From Prevotella sp. (GTDB lineage Bacteria; Bacteroidota; Bacteroidia; Bacteroidales; Bacteroidaceae): DNA of 35,606 nt. The position numbers were made by a program, and so were the translations under genes. The notes below the pieces were generated by a model that saw nothing but the letters and a program-made list of their open reading frames with translations, ran no database searches and was not told the origin of the DNA. Of the stretch, positions 1-11,929 are shown piece by piece; positions within the stretch are counted from its first letter, which is position 1; every line of letters starts with the position of its first letter. Location of the stretch: positions 1-35,606 of the forward strand of contig JAILMS010000063.1 in the NCBI GenBank assembly GCA_024692385.1, read 5' to 3'.

Positions 1-1
1 C

Positions 2-214
2 CTCTCTATCCGTAAGATTGACGTGAAGGCTCCTTACAAGCAGATTCCTGAGAAGCTGGACATCGACGTTACCGAGCTGCAGCTGGGTAAGGCCATCAAG
101 GTTGGTTCACTGAGCTTCGAGGGTCTGGAGATTGCTACTCCTAAGGAGGTTATCGTATGCTCTGTTAAGGCTACTCGTGCTTCTCGTTCAGCTGCTGCCG
201 CTGCTGCAGAGTAA
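2..214 (+). CDS. rplY: 50S ribosomal protein L25/general stress protein Ctc, C-terminal part (5' truncated)
   Basis: Only the last 70 or so codons are in the window; the frame is open back to base 2, so the start lies outside. The visible part reads as the TL5/CTC beta-barrel C-terminal domain of long L25 proteins, with a [23 protein letters not shown] stretch and a [11 protein letters not shown] segment. It ends in an Ala-rich tail (AAAAAAE), common in Bacteroidetes members. L25 binds 5S rRNA in the large subunit. The neighbour pth starts 2 bases after the stop, and the rplY-pth pairing is widely conserved, which supports the call. The two genes are probably co-transcribed. Confidence 0.85.
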   Translation, partial: LSIRKIDVKAPYKQIPEKLDIDVTELQLGKAIKVGSLSFEGLEIATPKEVIVCSVKATRASRSAAAAAAE

Positions 215-216
215 TT

Positions 217-792
217 ATGGACAAGTACCTAATTGTTGGTTTGGGTAATCCTGGCGACGAGTACGCCGAGACCCGCCACAACACTGGATTTATGGTATTG
301 GACGCTTTTGCTAAGGCGTCCAATATCGTTTTTGAGGATAAACGATATGGCTTTCTGGCTGAAACCTCGTTGAAAGGACGTAAGGTGTTCTTGCTGAAGC
401 CCACCACGTTTATGAACCTCAGTGGTAATGCTGTGCGCTATTGGCTGAATAAGGAGAATATCGAGCAGAGCCGTCTGTTGGTTATCAGCGACGATGTAGC
501 TATTCCCGTTGGACAGTTCCGCCTGAAGGCTAATGGTAGCAATGGTGGCCATAACGGACTGGGGCATATTCAGCAGTTGATTGGTCAGAACTATGCTCGT
601 TTGCGTATGGGTATTGGAAACGACTATCCCATTGGTATGCAAATAGACCATGTGTTGGGCAAATTCCCTGCCGAGGAGATGGAGAAGTTACAGCCAGCCA
701 TTAATATAGGTGTTGATATCATCAAGAGTTTTGTATTGGCAGGTATTGACATCACAATGAACCAGTACAATAAGTTGGGTAAGGCGAAATGA
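217..792 (+). CDS. pth: peptidyl-tRNA hydrolase
   Basis: This cytosolic enzyme cleaves peptidyl-tRNAs that drop off ribosomes and so recycles tRNA. The 191-residue length is normal for the bacterial Pth family. Visible motifs are GLGNPG near residues 8-13 with the conserved Asn11, the RHNTGF segment carrying the probable catalytic His21, [12 protein letters not shown] around residues 57-68, a conserved acidic SDD segment near residue 90, and the GSNGGHNGL signature near residues 105-113. The ATG sits 2 bases after the rplY stop. Its stop overlaps the start of the next gene in an ATGA arrangement, pointing to translational coupling within one transcript. Confidence 0.96.
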   Translation: MDKYLIVGLGNPGDEYAETRHNTGFMVLDAFAKASNIVFEDKRYGFLAETSLKGRKVFLLKPTTFMNLSGNAVRYWLNKENIEQSRLLVISDDVAIPVGQFRLKANGSNGGHNGLGHIQQLIGQNYARLRMGIGNDYPIGMQIDHVLGKFPAEEMEKLQPAINIGVDIIKSFVLAGIDITMNQYNKLGKAK

Positions 793-1223
793 ACGAAGCT
801 CGAATCGATAAGTGGCTGTGGGCCGCACGCATATTCAAGACACGCTCTATAGCAGCTGATGCTATTAAGAATGGTCGTGTCACTATACAGGGTGTCAACG
901 TCAAGCCTTCGCGCATGGTGAAGGTGGGTGAGGTTGTCAGTGTGCGCAAGCCGCCCGTAACTTATTCGTTTAAGATTCTTCAGACCATCGAACAGCGTGT
1001 CGGTGCCAAACTTATCCCACAAATTTATGAGAATGTGACACCTGCCGACCAGTATGAACTGCTGGAGATGAATCGCATTAGTGGCTTTATCAACCGTCAG
1101 CGAGGCACGGGACGTCCTACTAAGAAGGAACGCCGTGCACTGGACGAGTTTGTCGGTCCGTCATTGGAAGGAGATTTTGGTGATTTTAATTGGGACGACG
1201 ATGGAGATGATGATATTCTTTGA
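789..1223 (+). CDS. hslR: RNA-binding S4 domain protein, Hsp15-like (heat-shock ribosome-associated protein)
   Basis: The 144-residue protein opens with an S4 RNA-binding domain (about residues 4-60): [18 protein letters not shown], then [20 protein letters not shown]. That is the Hsp15/HslR pattern. Hsp15 in E. coli binds stalled 50S subunits that still carry peptidyl-tRNA. The neighbouring pth fits, since both act on aborted translation products. The C-terminal third is basic ([14 protein letters not shown]) and ends in a very acidic tail ([13 protein letters not shown]). The start overlaps pth by 4 bases. Its 3' end overlaps the reading frame of the following antiporter. The assignment to the Hsp15 family is strong; the exact role in Bacteroidetes is inferred. 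Confidence 0.88.
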   Translation: MNEARIDKWLWAARIFKTRSIAADAIKNGRVTIQGVNVKPSRMVKVGEVVSVRKPPVTYSFKILQTIEQRVGAKLIPQIYENVTPADQYELLEMNRISGFINRQRGTGRPTKKERRALDEFVGPSLEGDFGDFNWDDDGDDDIL

Positions 1224-2145
1224 TATTATCCTCATTGCCTTAGGTGTCTGGTGCGTATTGAAGGGTGCCGACTACCTGACGGAAGGCGCTGCAGCAGTAG
1301 CCCGTCGTATGCGTATTCCCGAGATGATTATTGGCTTAACCATTGTTGCAGCTGGAACATCCGCCCCTGAACTTTTTGTGAGTATCGTTTCTGCATTGAA
1401 GGGAACTTCAGATATGGCTGTCGGCAATGTTGTAGGATCTAATATCATGAACACGATGCTGATAGTGGGTGTCGCCGCTATGGTGGCACCGATGACTATC
1501 AGTAAGAATACTGTCAAGAAAGACCTGCCGTTTACAGTGGCAGCATCCATGTTGCTATTATTCCTTGCCTTTGACCATTTTCTTGGTCATGTAGGAGGCT
1601 TCTTATTGTTAGCTGTTTTTGCGCTCTTTATGGCCTATTCCATCTATACCGCAAGTCGTTCGCAAGAACCTGCAGATGATACTCCCAAAGAACAGTCATC
1701 AATGTTCAAGAATACCTGTTATGTGTTAGGCGGTTTGTTGTTACTCATTGTCGGTAGCAACGTATTCGTAGACCATGCTTCAAACCTGGCGCTGCAAATG
1801 GGTATCAGTGAGGGTGTCGTGGGATTGACGGTGGTTGCTGGAGGTACATCACTGCCAGAACTGGCCACTACGGTGGTTGCTGCCCGCAAGGGACAGTCGG
1901 CATTGGCTATTGGCAATGTCATTGGTTCCAACGTGTTCAATATCCTTCTTATATTAGGTCTCACAGCAACCATTCATCCCTTACAAATAGAAGGCATCAC
2001 CACCATTGATATGGCAGTGATGCTCTTGTCGGTATCCTTTGTTTGGATGTTTGCCTTTACGCGTTTCAAGGTAGAGCGTTGGGAAGGCTTTGTCTTGCTG
2101 ATAGGCTATCTGCTCTACCTTGCATGGCTTATCATCTCATTGTGA
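1201..2145 (+). CDS. calcium/sodium antiporter (CaCA family, YrbG-like)
   Basis: This is an integral inner-membrane cation exchanger, about 314 residues from the chosen start. The two internally homologous alpha-repeats that define the family are clear. The first is GTSAPELFVSIVSALKG followed by AVGNVVGSNIMNTMLIVG; the second is GGTSLPELATTVVAARKG followed by AIGNVIGSNVFNILLILG. The acidic Glu in each xSxPEL motif normally binds the ion. Between and around them lie about ten hydrophobic segments. The frame is open further upstream, but codons before 1201 lie inside hslR. ATGs at 1201, 1207 and 1210 are all plausible starts. All overlap the hslR end, suggesting coupling. The transported ion is not decidable from sequence. 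Confidence 0.9.
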   Translation: MEMMIFFDIILIALGVWCVLKGADYLTEGAAAVARRMRIPEMIIGLTIVAAGTSAPELFVSIVSALKGTSDMAVGNVVGSNIMNTMLIVGVAAMVAPMTISKNTVKKDLPFTVAASMLLLFLAFDHFLGHVGGFLLLAVFALFMAYSIYTASRSQEPADDTPKEQSSMFKNTCYVLGGLLLLIVGSNVFVDHASNLALQMGISEGVVGLTVVAGGTSLPELATTVVAARKGQSALAIGNVIGSNVFNILLILGLTATIHPLQIEGITTIDMAVMLLSVSFVWMFAFTRFKVERWEGFVLLIGYLLYLAWLIISL

Positions 2146-2157
2146 TTCTTTTAGGGC

Positions 2158-5731
<3,574 letters not shown>

Positions 5732-5741
5732 AACTATTTTA

Positions 5742-8102
5742 TTAACGCTTTAAGACGTTTATCTTCACTTGTGGTTTCAATACATCGTTAGTTTTGGTCA
5801 GCTGAGCTTTGACAGCAGCTTTCAGTCTTGCTTTGGTATCCTGAGCAGAGGCAGCAACGATGAATTCATACTCTCCCTTTTCGACAACCCATGCAGAGGC
5901 TTCTTCATCGAAGGAAGCAAGGTCTGAAACATCTACCTTGAGGGTGACGGTTTCGCTCTCACCAGGCTTTAGTGACTTGGTCTTAGCGAAGGCCTTCAGT
6001 TCTTTCACTGGTTTATTGGCTGCCTTGTTGTTTGGGGCAGAAACATATAGCTCTACCACTTCCTTGCCTTCGTACTTGCCGATGTTCTTCACGTTGACAG
6101 CTACTTCATACGCACCATCCTTCTCAGCAATTTTTGCATCCGAATACTCAAAAGTGGTATACGAGAGGCCATAACCAAAGGGATAGCTTACGGGTACATC
6201 GAAGGAGTCAAAGTATCGATAGCCTACATAGATGTCTTCTTCATAGTCTGTGTAGTCTACGTTTCTCACGTTACCTTTCTTACCCTGGTTCATCATGTCA
6301 ATTCGAGGATCTTCGTCAATGGGGAAATTCTTAGACGAGTAGGCGTCGGTAAACTTCACTGGCCATGACATCGTGAACTTACCAGAAGGTGACTGCTTGC
6401 CGCTGAGTACGTCGACAACGCTGTTACCGCCTTCCTGACCAGCCTGCCAAGCGCAGAGAATGGCATCAGGCAGCTCTTTCCATGTTGCTGTCTCGATAAC
6501 ACCACCGATATTCAGCAGTACAACTACCTGCTTTCCCGCCTTATGATAGGTGTCGCATACCTGTTGAATAAGTTTTTTCTCGGAGTCGTTAAGGTTGAAG
6601 TCTGCAACCTTACGATCTAAAAATTCACCAGAGATACGTCCGATGGTAATAACAGCTACGTCGGCTTGTGCGGCTTGAGCCGTCAACTCGTCAGCAGTAA
6701 ACTGCTTTTCAGCGGGAAGTGTGCCAGGAAGGAATCTCATCAGCATGGCATTCTTTGGATCCTTCTTCGCCTTTTCTGCCAGTTCTGCTTCAGCTTTCTT
6801 CTTACAGTCAGCGATATAGGTCTCATAAGCGTTCTTTAGTTCTTCAGAGATAATATAACCACCGTTCTTCAGACCGTCAACGAGCGATACCACATAAGCG
6901 TGGTTTACGTTACCAGAGCCGGTACCACCCGCAATGAAATCATATGAGGTACAGCCGTAGAGGGCTACATTCTTTATATTCTTATTGAAAGGTAGAACCT
7001 CGGAATTCTTCATCAGTACCATTCCCTCAGCAGCCGAGTGGCGGGTTACAGTGGCATGTGCTTTGAGGTCTGGCTTGTTGGAGTACTGATATCCCTGATA
7101 ACGTGGAGTTTTCTCTACGAGGTTGAGGATTCTACTTACATTACGGTCCAAATCAACCTCGTTGAGTTTGCCGCTATTCACACCTGCCACGATGCTGTCA
7201 AACTGCTCTTTCTTTCCAGGCTGTAACATATCGTTGCCTGCCCACATCTGCTTGGCACCGTCCTTACCACCGAACCAGTCGGTCATCACGGTTCCTTCGT
7301 AGCCCCATTCATTACGGAGAATGGTGGTCACGAGGTCTTTACTTTCAGAAGCGTAGGTGCCGTTGATATAGTTGTAAGAAGTCATCACCGTCCAAGGCTT
7401 TGCTTCCTTGATAGCTATCTCGAAACCTTTCAGATATATCTCACGCAAAGCACGCTGAGAGATATGAGCATCGGTATTCATGCGATTGGTCTCCTGATTG
7501 TTGGCGGCGAAGTGTTTGATACTCGTACCTACATCGTTTTTCTGTACGCCATTGATATAGGCTGCAGCTATCTTACCTGCCACTACAGGATCCTCAGAAT
7601 AGTATTCGAAGTTACGACCACAGAGCGGATTACGCATAATGTTTACAGCAGGAGCCAGTAGCACATCGGCACCATACTCCTTCACCTCTTCGCCCATAGC
7701 CAGGCCCACCTCTTCTACTAACTGAGTGTTCCATGTTGAGGCTAACAGTGTACCAATAGGAAAGTGTGTGCAATAGTAAGTAGCACTGTCACCTTCACGA
7801 GTTGCCTCGATGCGGAGTCCTGCAGGACCATCAGCAAGAACAATAGCAGGGATTCCGAGTGAGTCAAGTGGATAAGTAGTACCAGCAGCACCTGGTACCA
7901 AGTTCTTTGTAGCACCGATGACAGCGTCATTACCAGAGAAACCAGCCATGCCAGTTCCAATTACAAAGTGTGCCTTGTCTTCAAGCGACAGCTTTGACAT
8001 CACTTCTTCTTGATTAATGGTTTTCCGTGTCACCTTATCGGCAGAGTTACAACCTACCATGAGGGTTGCTATGCCGATGGCATAAAACATCGTTTTCTTC
8101 AT
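5742..8102 (-). CDS. glycoside hydrolase family 3 lipoprotein, beta-glucosidase-like (PUL copy A)
   Basis: The 786-residue protein begins with a lipoprotein-type signal (ATLMVGC, Cys18), unlike its neighbour, which has a plain signal peptide. The two paralogues may therefore sit in different places: membrane-anchored versus soluble periplasmic. The GH3 barrel has KHFAANNQETNR, VMTSYNYING and nucleophile Asp275 in VMTDWFGG. The second domain has SGEFLDR with likely acid/base Glu493. A C-terminal FnIII-like domain follows (VVELYVSAPNNKAANKP). A charged insert rich in Lys and Glu (about residues 435-470, KKKAEAELAEKAKKDPK) is longer than in the neighbouring copy. The gene follows an esterase by 6 bases and precedes the second GH3 by 10. 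Confidence 0.92.
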   Translation of the reverse strand: MKKTMFYAIGIATLMVGCNSADKVTRKTINQEEVMSKLSLEDKAHFVIGTGMAGFSGNDAVIGATKNLVPGAAGTTYPLDSLGIPAIVLADGPAGLRIEATREGDSATYYCTHFPIGTLLASTWNTQLVEEVGLAMGEEVKEYGADVLLAPAVNIMRNPLCGRNFEYYSEDPVVAGKIAAAYINGVQKNDVGTSIKHFAANNQETNRMNTDAHISQRALREIYLKGFEIAIKEAKPWTVMTSYNYINGTYASESKDLVTTILRNEWGYEGTVMTDWFGGKDGAKQMWAGNDMLQPGKKEQFDSIVAGVNSGKLNEVDLDRNVSRILNLVEKTPRYQGYQYSNKPDLKAHATVTRHSAAEGMVLMKNSEVLPFNKNIKNVALYGCTSYDFIAGGTGSGNVNHAYVVSLVDGLKNGGYIISEELKNAYETYIADCKKKAEAELAEKAKKDPKNAMLMRFLPGTLPAEKQFTADELTAQAAQADVAVITIGRISGEFLDRKVADFNLNDSEKKLIQQVCDTYHKAGKQVVVLLNIGGVIETATWKELPDAILCAWQAGQEGGNSVVDVLSGKQSPSGKFTMSWPVKFTDAYSSKNFPIDEDPRIDMMNQGKKGNVRNVDYTDYEEDIYVGYRYFDSFDVPVSYPFGYGLSYTTFEYSDAKIAEKDGAYEVAVNVKNIGKYEGKEVVELYVSAPNNKAANKPVKELKAFAKTKSLKPGESETVTLKVDVSDLASFDEEASAWVVEKGEYEFIVAASAQDTKARLKAAVKAQLTKTNDVLKPQVKINVLKR

Positions 8103-8108
8103 AGGCTA

Positions 8109-9320
8109 TTATTTAAATAGTAATGGGGTGAATTCGGTCAGATAGATGCGCCAGTTGCGCCAGATATGACCACCATCGGTCTCCAAATAGGTGTATTTGT
8201 GCTTCTTCGAGTCGAGGTAAGCACGCAGGTCGTTGTTGTTCTTGATGAGGAAGTCGGTCTTGCCGATACCAATCCAGAATAACTTAGGGTTCTTGCTGAA
8301 GAGACGGTCAATCTTTCCATTGCGATCTGCATAGATATTGGGGAATCCGCCATTGTTGGTGTTCTGCTGCTGGTCGACTGCTGCTGAGAACAGTCCCACA
8401 TAGCCGAAGAGGTCTGGATTGTTGATGCTGATAAACAGACTGTGGAAGCCACCCATCGACAGACCAGCGATAGCGCGATGAGCCTTATCTTTCTTTACGC
8501 GATAGGTTTTCTCAATAAACTTCACTACGTCGGGGAAAGCTGTCTCAAATGAACCCTCCATGGTCTTGGGCAGCATCATGGTTGGTACACGGAAACCCTC
8601 GCTGGTCTCACCAGGACATGCCTCTTGCGAGATATTGCCGTTGGTCATTACCAAAATCATTGGCTCTGCCTTGCCTTGAGCTATCAGATTGTCCATAATC
8701 TGTGCAGCGCGTCCTAATTCACTCCAGGCATTCTCGTCACCACCGATGCCGTGCAGCAGGTAAAATACAGGGTATTCCTTGTTGCTCGTCTCGTAGCCTG
8801 CAGGAGTGTAAACGGTGAGTCGGCGTGTCAGTCCTGCTGTAGGACTCTCGTACCACACCTTGCTAGCTGTTCCGTGAGCTACCTTGTTGACTTTATATAA
8901 ATCAGTACGACTGTTGCCACCAATGAGCAGTACGCTAAACAGGTTGTTGATGTCGCGAATGTTATAGACATTCAGCGGATCGATAATCTTTACACCGTCA
9001 ACAATCATATTATAGGTGTAGAGCTCAGGCTTCAGTGGCTCTGTAGTGAAACTCCATATACCTTGCTCGTTCTTTACGAGGTCAACGACACCAGGAGTCT
9101 CGTAGGTGTTACCCATATATTCCACCTTCTTTGGTGTGAGGAAGTCACCCGTAATCTGTACCTTCTGTGCCTCGGGAGCAATCAAGTTGAAGGTGACACT
9201 GTTGTCTGTATGTACATCGGGAGAGGCCACTTGTGGTCCTTGTCCCCAACTCAAGTTCTGCTGGGCATGGGCTACCATGCCAGTAAGGCAGAGAATACCT
9301 GCCATCAATAATTTTCTCAT
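8109..9320 (-). CDS. secreted CE1-family carbohydrate esterase with N-terminal E-set/CBM48-like domain (copy A)
   Basis: The 403-residue protein has a signal peptide (MRKLLMAGILCLTGMVAHAQ). An E-set/CBM48-like domain follows (VTFNLIAPEAQKVQITGDF, LYTYNMIVDG), then an esterase domain with [21 protein letters not shown], Ser288 in GLSMGG and His385 in [11 protein letters not shown]. It is clearly paralogous to the esterase at 2158-3396, sharing long identical blocks around the oxyanion loop and the catalytic His. The segment after the active Ser differs (GFHSLFISINNPDLF versus [15 protein letters not shown]), so the ester or leaving group may differ. A 59-base gap upstream holds a -7-like box, so it may also be transcribed on its own. 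Confidence 0.88.
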   Translation of the reverse strand: MRKLLMAGILCLTGMVAHAQQNLSWGQGPQVASPDVHTDNSVTFNLIAPEAQKVQITGDFLTPKKVEYMGNTYETPGVVDLVKNEQGIWSFTTEPLKPELYTYNMIVDGVKIIDPLNVYNIRDINNLFSVLLIGGNSRTDLYKVNKVAHGTASKVWYESPTAGLTRRLTVYTPAGYETSNKEYPVFYLLHGIGGDENAWSELGRAAQIMDNLIAQGKAEPMILVMTNGNISQEACPGETSEGFRVPTMMLPKTMEGSFETAFPDVVKFIEKTYRVKKDKAHRAIAGLSMGGFHSLFISINNPDLFGYVGLFSAAVDQQQNTNNGGFPNIYADRNGKIDRLFSKNPKLFWIGIGKTDFLIKNNNDLRAYLDSKKHKYTYLETDGGHIWRNWRIYLTEFTPLLFK

Positions 9321-9359
9321 AATTATGTTCTTATCTCGTTTTGGTTATCTACTATGCTG

Positions 9360-9367
9360 CAAATATA
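9360..9367 (-). promoter_or_regulatory. possible internal promoter -7 box ahead of the esterase/GH3 genes
   Basis: On the minus strand the sequence reads TATATTTG, matching the Bacteroidetes -7 consensus TAnnTTTG, 40 bases before the esterase start. I see no TTTG at the -33 position, so it could be weak, activator-dependent or chance. It falls in the 59-base gap after the SusE-position gene, one of the two largest gaps in the PUL. Confidence 0.35.
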
Positions 9368-9379
9368 CACATTTTTTTC

Positions 9380-10297
9380 TTATTTAGCTTCAGAAACATA
9401 AGAAATTTTGAATGAGCCATCGCTACTCTCGGTGCCATTGGTATTCTGTGAACCCAAATTCTTTCCGATGAAGGTTAGTAGCAGTTCACCCTCGCTACCG
9501 GTGGCAGTCTCAATGTCAATTGTTCCAGCACTGATATAATGGCCACCTGTCTCATCTGTATAGTTGCTACCACCGACTGCATTATAGTCTGGATAATAAT
9601 ATCCAGCATCAATGGTAAATGGTGCAGAGGCTCCACTGGTTACCGTATAAGTACCTGCCAAGTCCTTGACAGCTGTTCCTTCTGCAGCAATAGCGTCAAT
9701 GGCTGCCATGGCATTTCCATTAGGATCCTTGATAGAAAAACTGTACTTTGTTACACCCGGAACGTTGACGTAGTTGTAGGTGGTCATATCCATCACCCAT
9801 ACACCGCTCATGGTTACAGTATAGGTATAGCCGCTGGCCTCTGGGTCGTCAATGCCAATCTCGAATGACAGACTACCCTTGTAGTTTGTCTTGTATTCCT
9901 TGCCGTCACTGGTCTTGACAAGTCCAACTACATAGTAGGTGTCTCCAGTTTGGCTGACATCAATGTTACCTTCGCTGATGGCTGCACCATTGACAGAGCC
10001 AGAGTACTGGTTTTTTGTACTAACCGTTGCCGTCTGCAGGTAGGTGCCTGGCTGCAATGTCCATTCACCACTTCCAAAGCGTAGTGTCAGCGTGTTACCT
10101 ACTGCATCTGTAAAACTTGTATTCAGTGCTTTGATGCCTTTACCTAGCTTGTCGGTAGGTTGTACAGAGGCATTGGTGAAGTTGCAGAATGCGATGTTAC
10201 TGAACTCACCGCTAAGCTCATCTATAGAGTCTTTGTCGCAGGCCGTAAAGCCGCACATTGCGCACATTACGCAAATGATATATTTTAGCTGTTTCAT
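9380..10297 (-). CDS. SusE-position surface lipoprotein, probable glycan-binding, family not recognised
   Basis: The 305-residue lipoprotein has a lipobox around Cys20 (GFTAC) and acidic residues soon after it (CDKDSIDE), the kind of signal that favours surface export in Bacteroidetes. I do not recognise a named family. The body is beta-rich and Gly/Thr/Ser-rich. Two halves look alike: each has a GTY turn, then an I-S-x-G-x-I-D-I/V segment (ISEGNIDV near residue 108, ISAGTIDI near residue 252). That suggests two related beta-sandwich domains. Its place directly after susD, 51 bases away, is where SusE/SusF-type or surface glycan-binding proteins are encoded. Glycan binding is inferred from position only. 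Confidence 0.65.
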   Translation of the reverse strand: MKQLKYIICVMCAMCGFTACDKDSIDELSGEFSNIAFCNFTNASVQPTDKLGKGIKALNTSFTDAVGNTLTLRFGSGEWTLQPGTYLQTATVSTKNQYSGSVNGAAISEGNIDVSQTGDTYYVVGLVKTSDGKEYKTNYKGSLSFEIGIDDPEASGYTYTVTMSGVWVMDMTTYNYVNVPGVTKYSFSIKDPNGNAMAAIDAIAAEGTAVKDLAGTYTVTSGASAPFTIDAGYYYPDYNAVGGSNYTDETGGHYISAGTIDIETATGSEGELLLTFIGKNLGSQNTNGTESSDGSFKISYVSEAK

Positions 10298-10348
10298 AAA
10301 TGGGTTTTTTATATGTTTGTTTTGTACCGTTCCTATTTTTTCTTGATC

Positions 10349-11917
10349 TTACCAACCAGCATTTTTCTGCATGTTAGAATTGAGGTTCAGTTCTTTAAGG
10401 GGAATAGGTAGCAGCATGTGCTTCTCCTTGAAACCATAGTTCGTATTCTGGAATCCCCACTTTACACCAGTAGTGGTGAATGAAGGAATCTCCTTACCCT
10501 GTTGGCCCATAGCAGTGATGGCATCACCCCAACGTACCAAGTCTTGGAAACGTACACTTTCGTTACAGAGCTCTAGACGTTTTTCTGTCTTTATGTCGTT
10601 GAGCGTTACGTTGGTTAATGGGGTCTCCTTAGCGCGTGTGCGAATCTGATTGATGTAGTCCAGTGCTTTTGTTGTATTGCCTGCTTGCAACTGGGCCTCG
10701 GCAGCCAGCAGCAGTACCTCAGCATAGCGCATAATCTTCAGATTGCAGTATTGTAAACCTTGGAAGGCAGAGAAATCCATAACACAGTCTTCTTTCAATG
10801 ACTGATTTTTCCACATGAAGTATCCTTCACATCCATATACTGAAGCACCGGGCTGTACGCTTACACCGAAGGCCTCAAGCTGTTCATAAGTCATCATCGT
10901 TTTGTTCAGACGATAGCCATTGGCTCCCTCCTGAGCAACAAAGGCATCATACAGCGTTTTGCGAGGGTTCATAAATCCATAGGTACCCTGAGCAATCAAG
11001 TTATTAGCCAGTCCACTATAAGACAGTACATCTGAGCGCCAACCTTGCATGAGTAACAGCATGTCGAGCTGATTACCCATCTGCTCCTGGTCGTTACGCT
11101 TCTGGAGTTCAAACATCGACTCGCAGTTGTTGTTATATTTCGCATGGAACTGCATATCGTAGTCATCAGCGGTGAAGAGGGCATATTTCCCAGAACTGAT
11201 GACCTTATCAAGCATTGTGGCCGCTTCGCTATACTTACCTTGGAAAAGGTAGGCTTTGCCTAAGAATGCCTCTGCCAATTCCTGGGTAGCGCGAATGCCC
11301 GTCTCTTGGTCGTCAGCATCGCTCTTTGAAGGTAGAGTACCCGACTCAATGGCAGATGTAAGGTCACCTTCGATTAGTGCCCAGTGCTCTTCTGGAGCGC
11401 TATTTCCTTTACGGTATTCGCTGGGATCCAGCAGATGATCTACTACGGGAGAGGTGCCCCACAGTGTTACCAGCTCAAAGTGTGCCCAAGCGCGGAATAC
11501 CTTTGCCTCATTGATGGCGCGTCTCATCACTGGCGTGTCGCCCTGTACCTTATCAATAATAAGATTAGCCTTGTAGATAACAGAATAGAGACCTGAGTAG
11601 AGGCTTTGAATCATGCCGTTATCCATGTCGAATGTGTACTCATTCAATCTCTCCATGTCACCATTATCACCACGTGAACCTCCTGCTGACCAGACATCAT
11701 CTGCCAGACAGTTCTTAGTCATAAACCATGTGTAGTGCAGTGAGCGCATCTGCAGATATAGTGAGGCTGTTGCGGCATTCACGTTATCGTCGGTTGTGTA
11801 GTAAGTATCCTGACTACCCATGTTGCCGTGCTTCTCAATGTCCAGTTGGTCTTCACAACTTGTGAAAGCCATTGTTGCTACAGCCAGCAGTGCTATATAT
11901 AATATGTTCTTTTTCAT
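10349..11917 (-). CDS. susD: SusD/RagB-family outer-membrane nutrient-binding lipoprotein
   Basis: The 522-residue protein has a lipoprotein signal with Cys21 (MAFTSC) and the SusD fold signatures. These are an N-terminal region with LYSGLYSVIYKANLIIDKV and FRAWAHFELVTLWG (TPR-type helices), and the family-typical C-terminal end TEKRLELCNESVRFQDLVRWGDA followed by HMLLPIPLKELNLN. SusD proteins cap the SusC channel on the cell surface and capture glycan. It starts 12 bases after the susC stop, the usual tight pairing. The target glycan is not decidable from this sequence. Confidence 0.95.
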   Translation of the reverse strand: MKKNILYIALLAVATMAFTSCEDQLDIEKHGNMGSQDTYYTTDDNVNAATASLYLQMRSLHYTWFMTKNCLADDVWSAGGSRGDNGDMERLNEYTFDMDNGMIQSLYSGLYSVIYKANLIIDKVQGDTPVMRRAINEAKVFRAWAHFELVTLWGTSPVVDHLLDPSEYRKGNSAPEEHWALIEGDLTSAIESGTLPSKSDADDQETGIRATQELAEAFLGKAYLFQGKYSEAATMLDKVISSGKYALFTADDYDMQFHAKYNNNCESMFELQKRNDQEQMGNQLDMLLLMQGWRSDVLSYSGLANNLIAQGTYGFMNPRKTLYDAFVAQEGANGYRLNKTMMTYEQLEAFGVSVQPGASVYGCEGYFMWKNQSLKEDCVMDFSAFQGLQYCNLKIMRYAEVLLLAAEAQLQAGNTTKALDYINQIRTRAKETPLTNVTLNDIKTEKRLELCNESVRFQDLVRWGDAITAMGQQGKEIPSFTTTGVKWGFQNTNYGFKEKHMLLPIPLKELNLNSNMQKNAGW

Positions 11918-11929
11918 ACTTTTATTATT

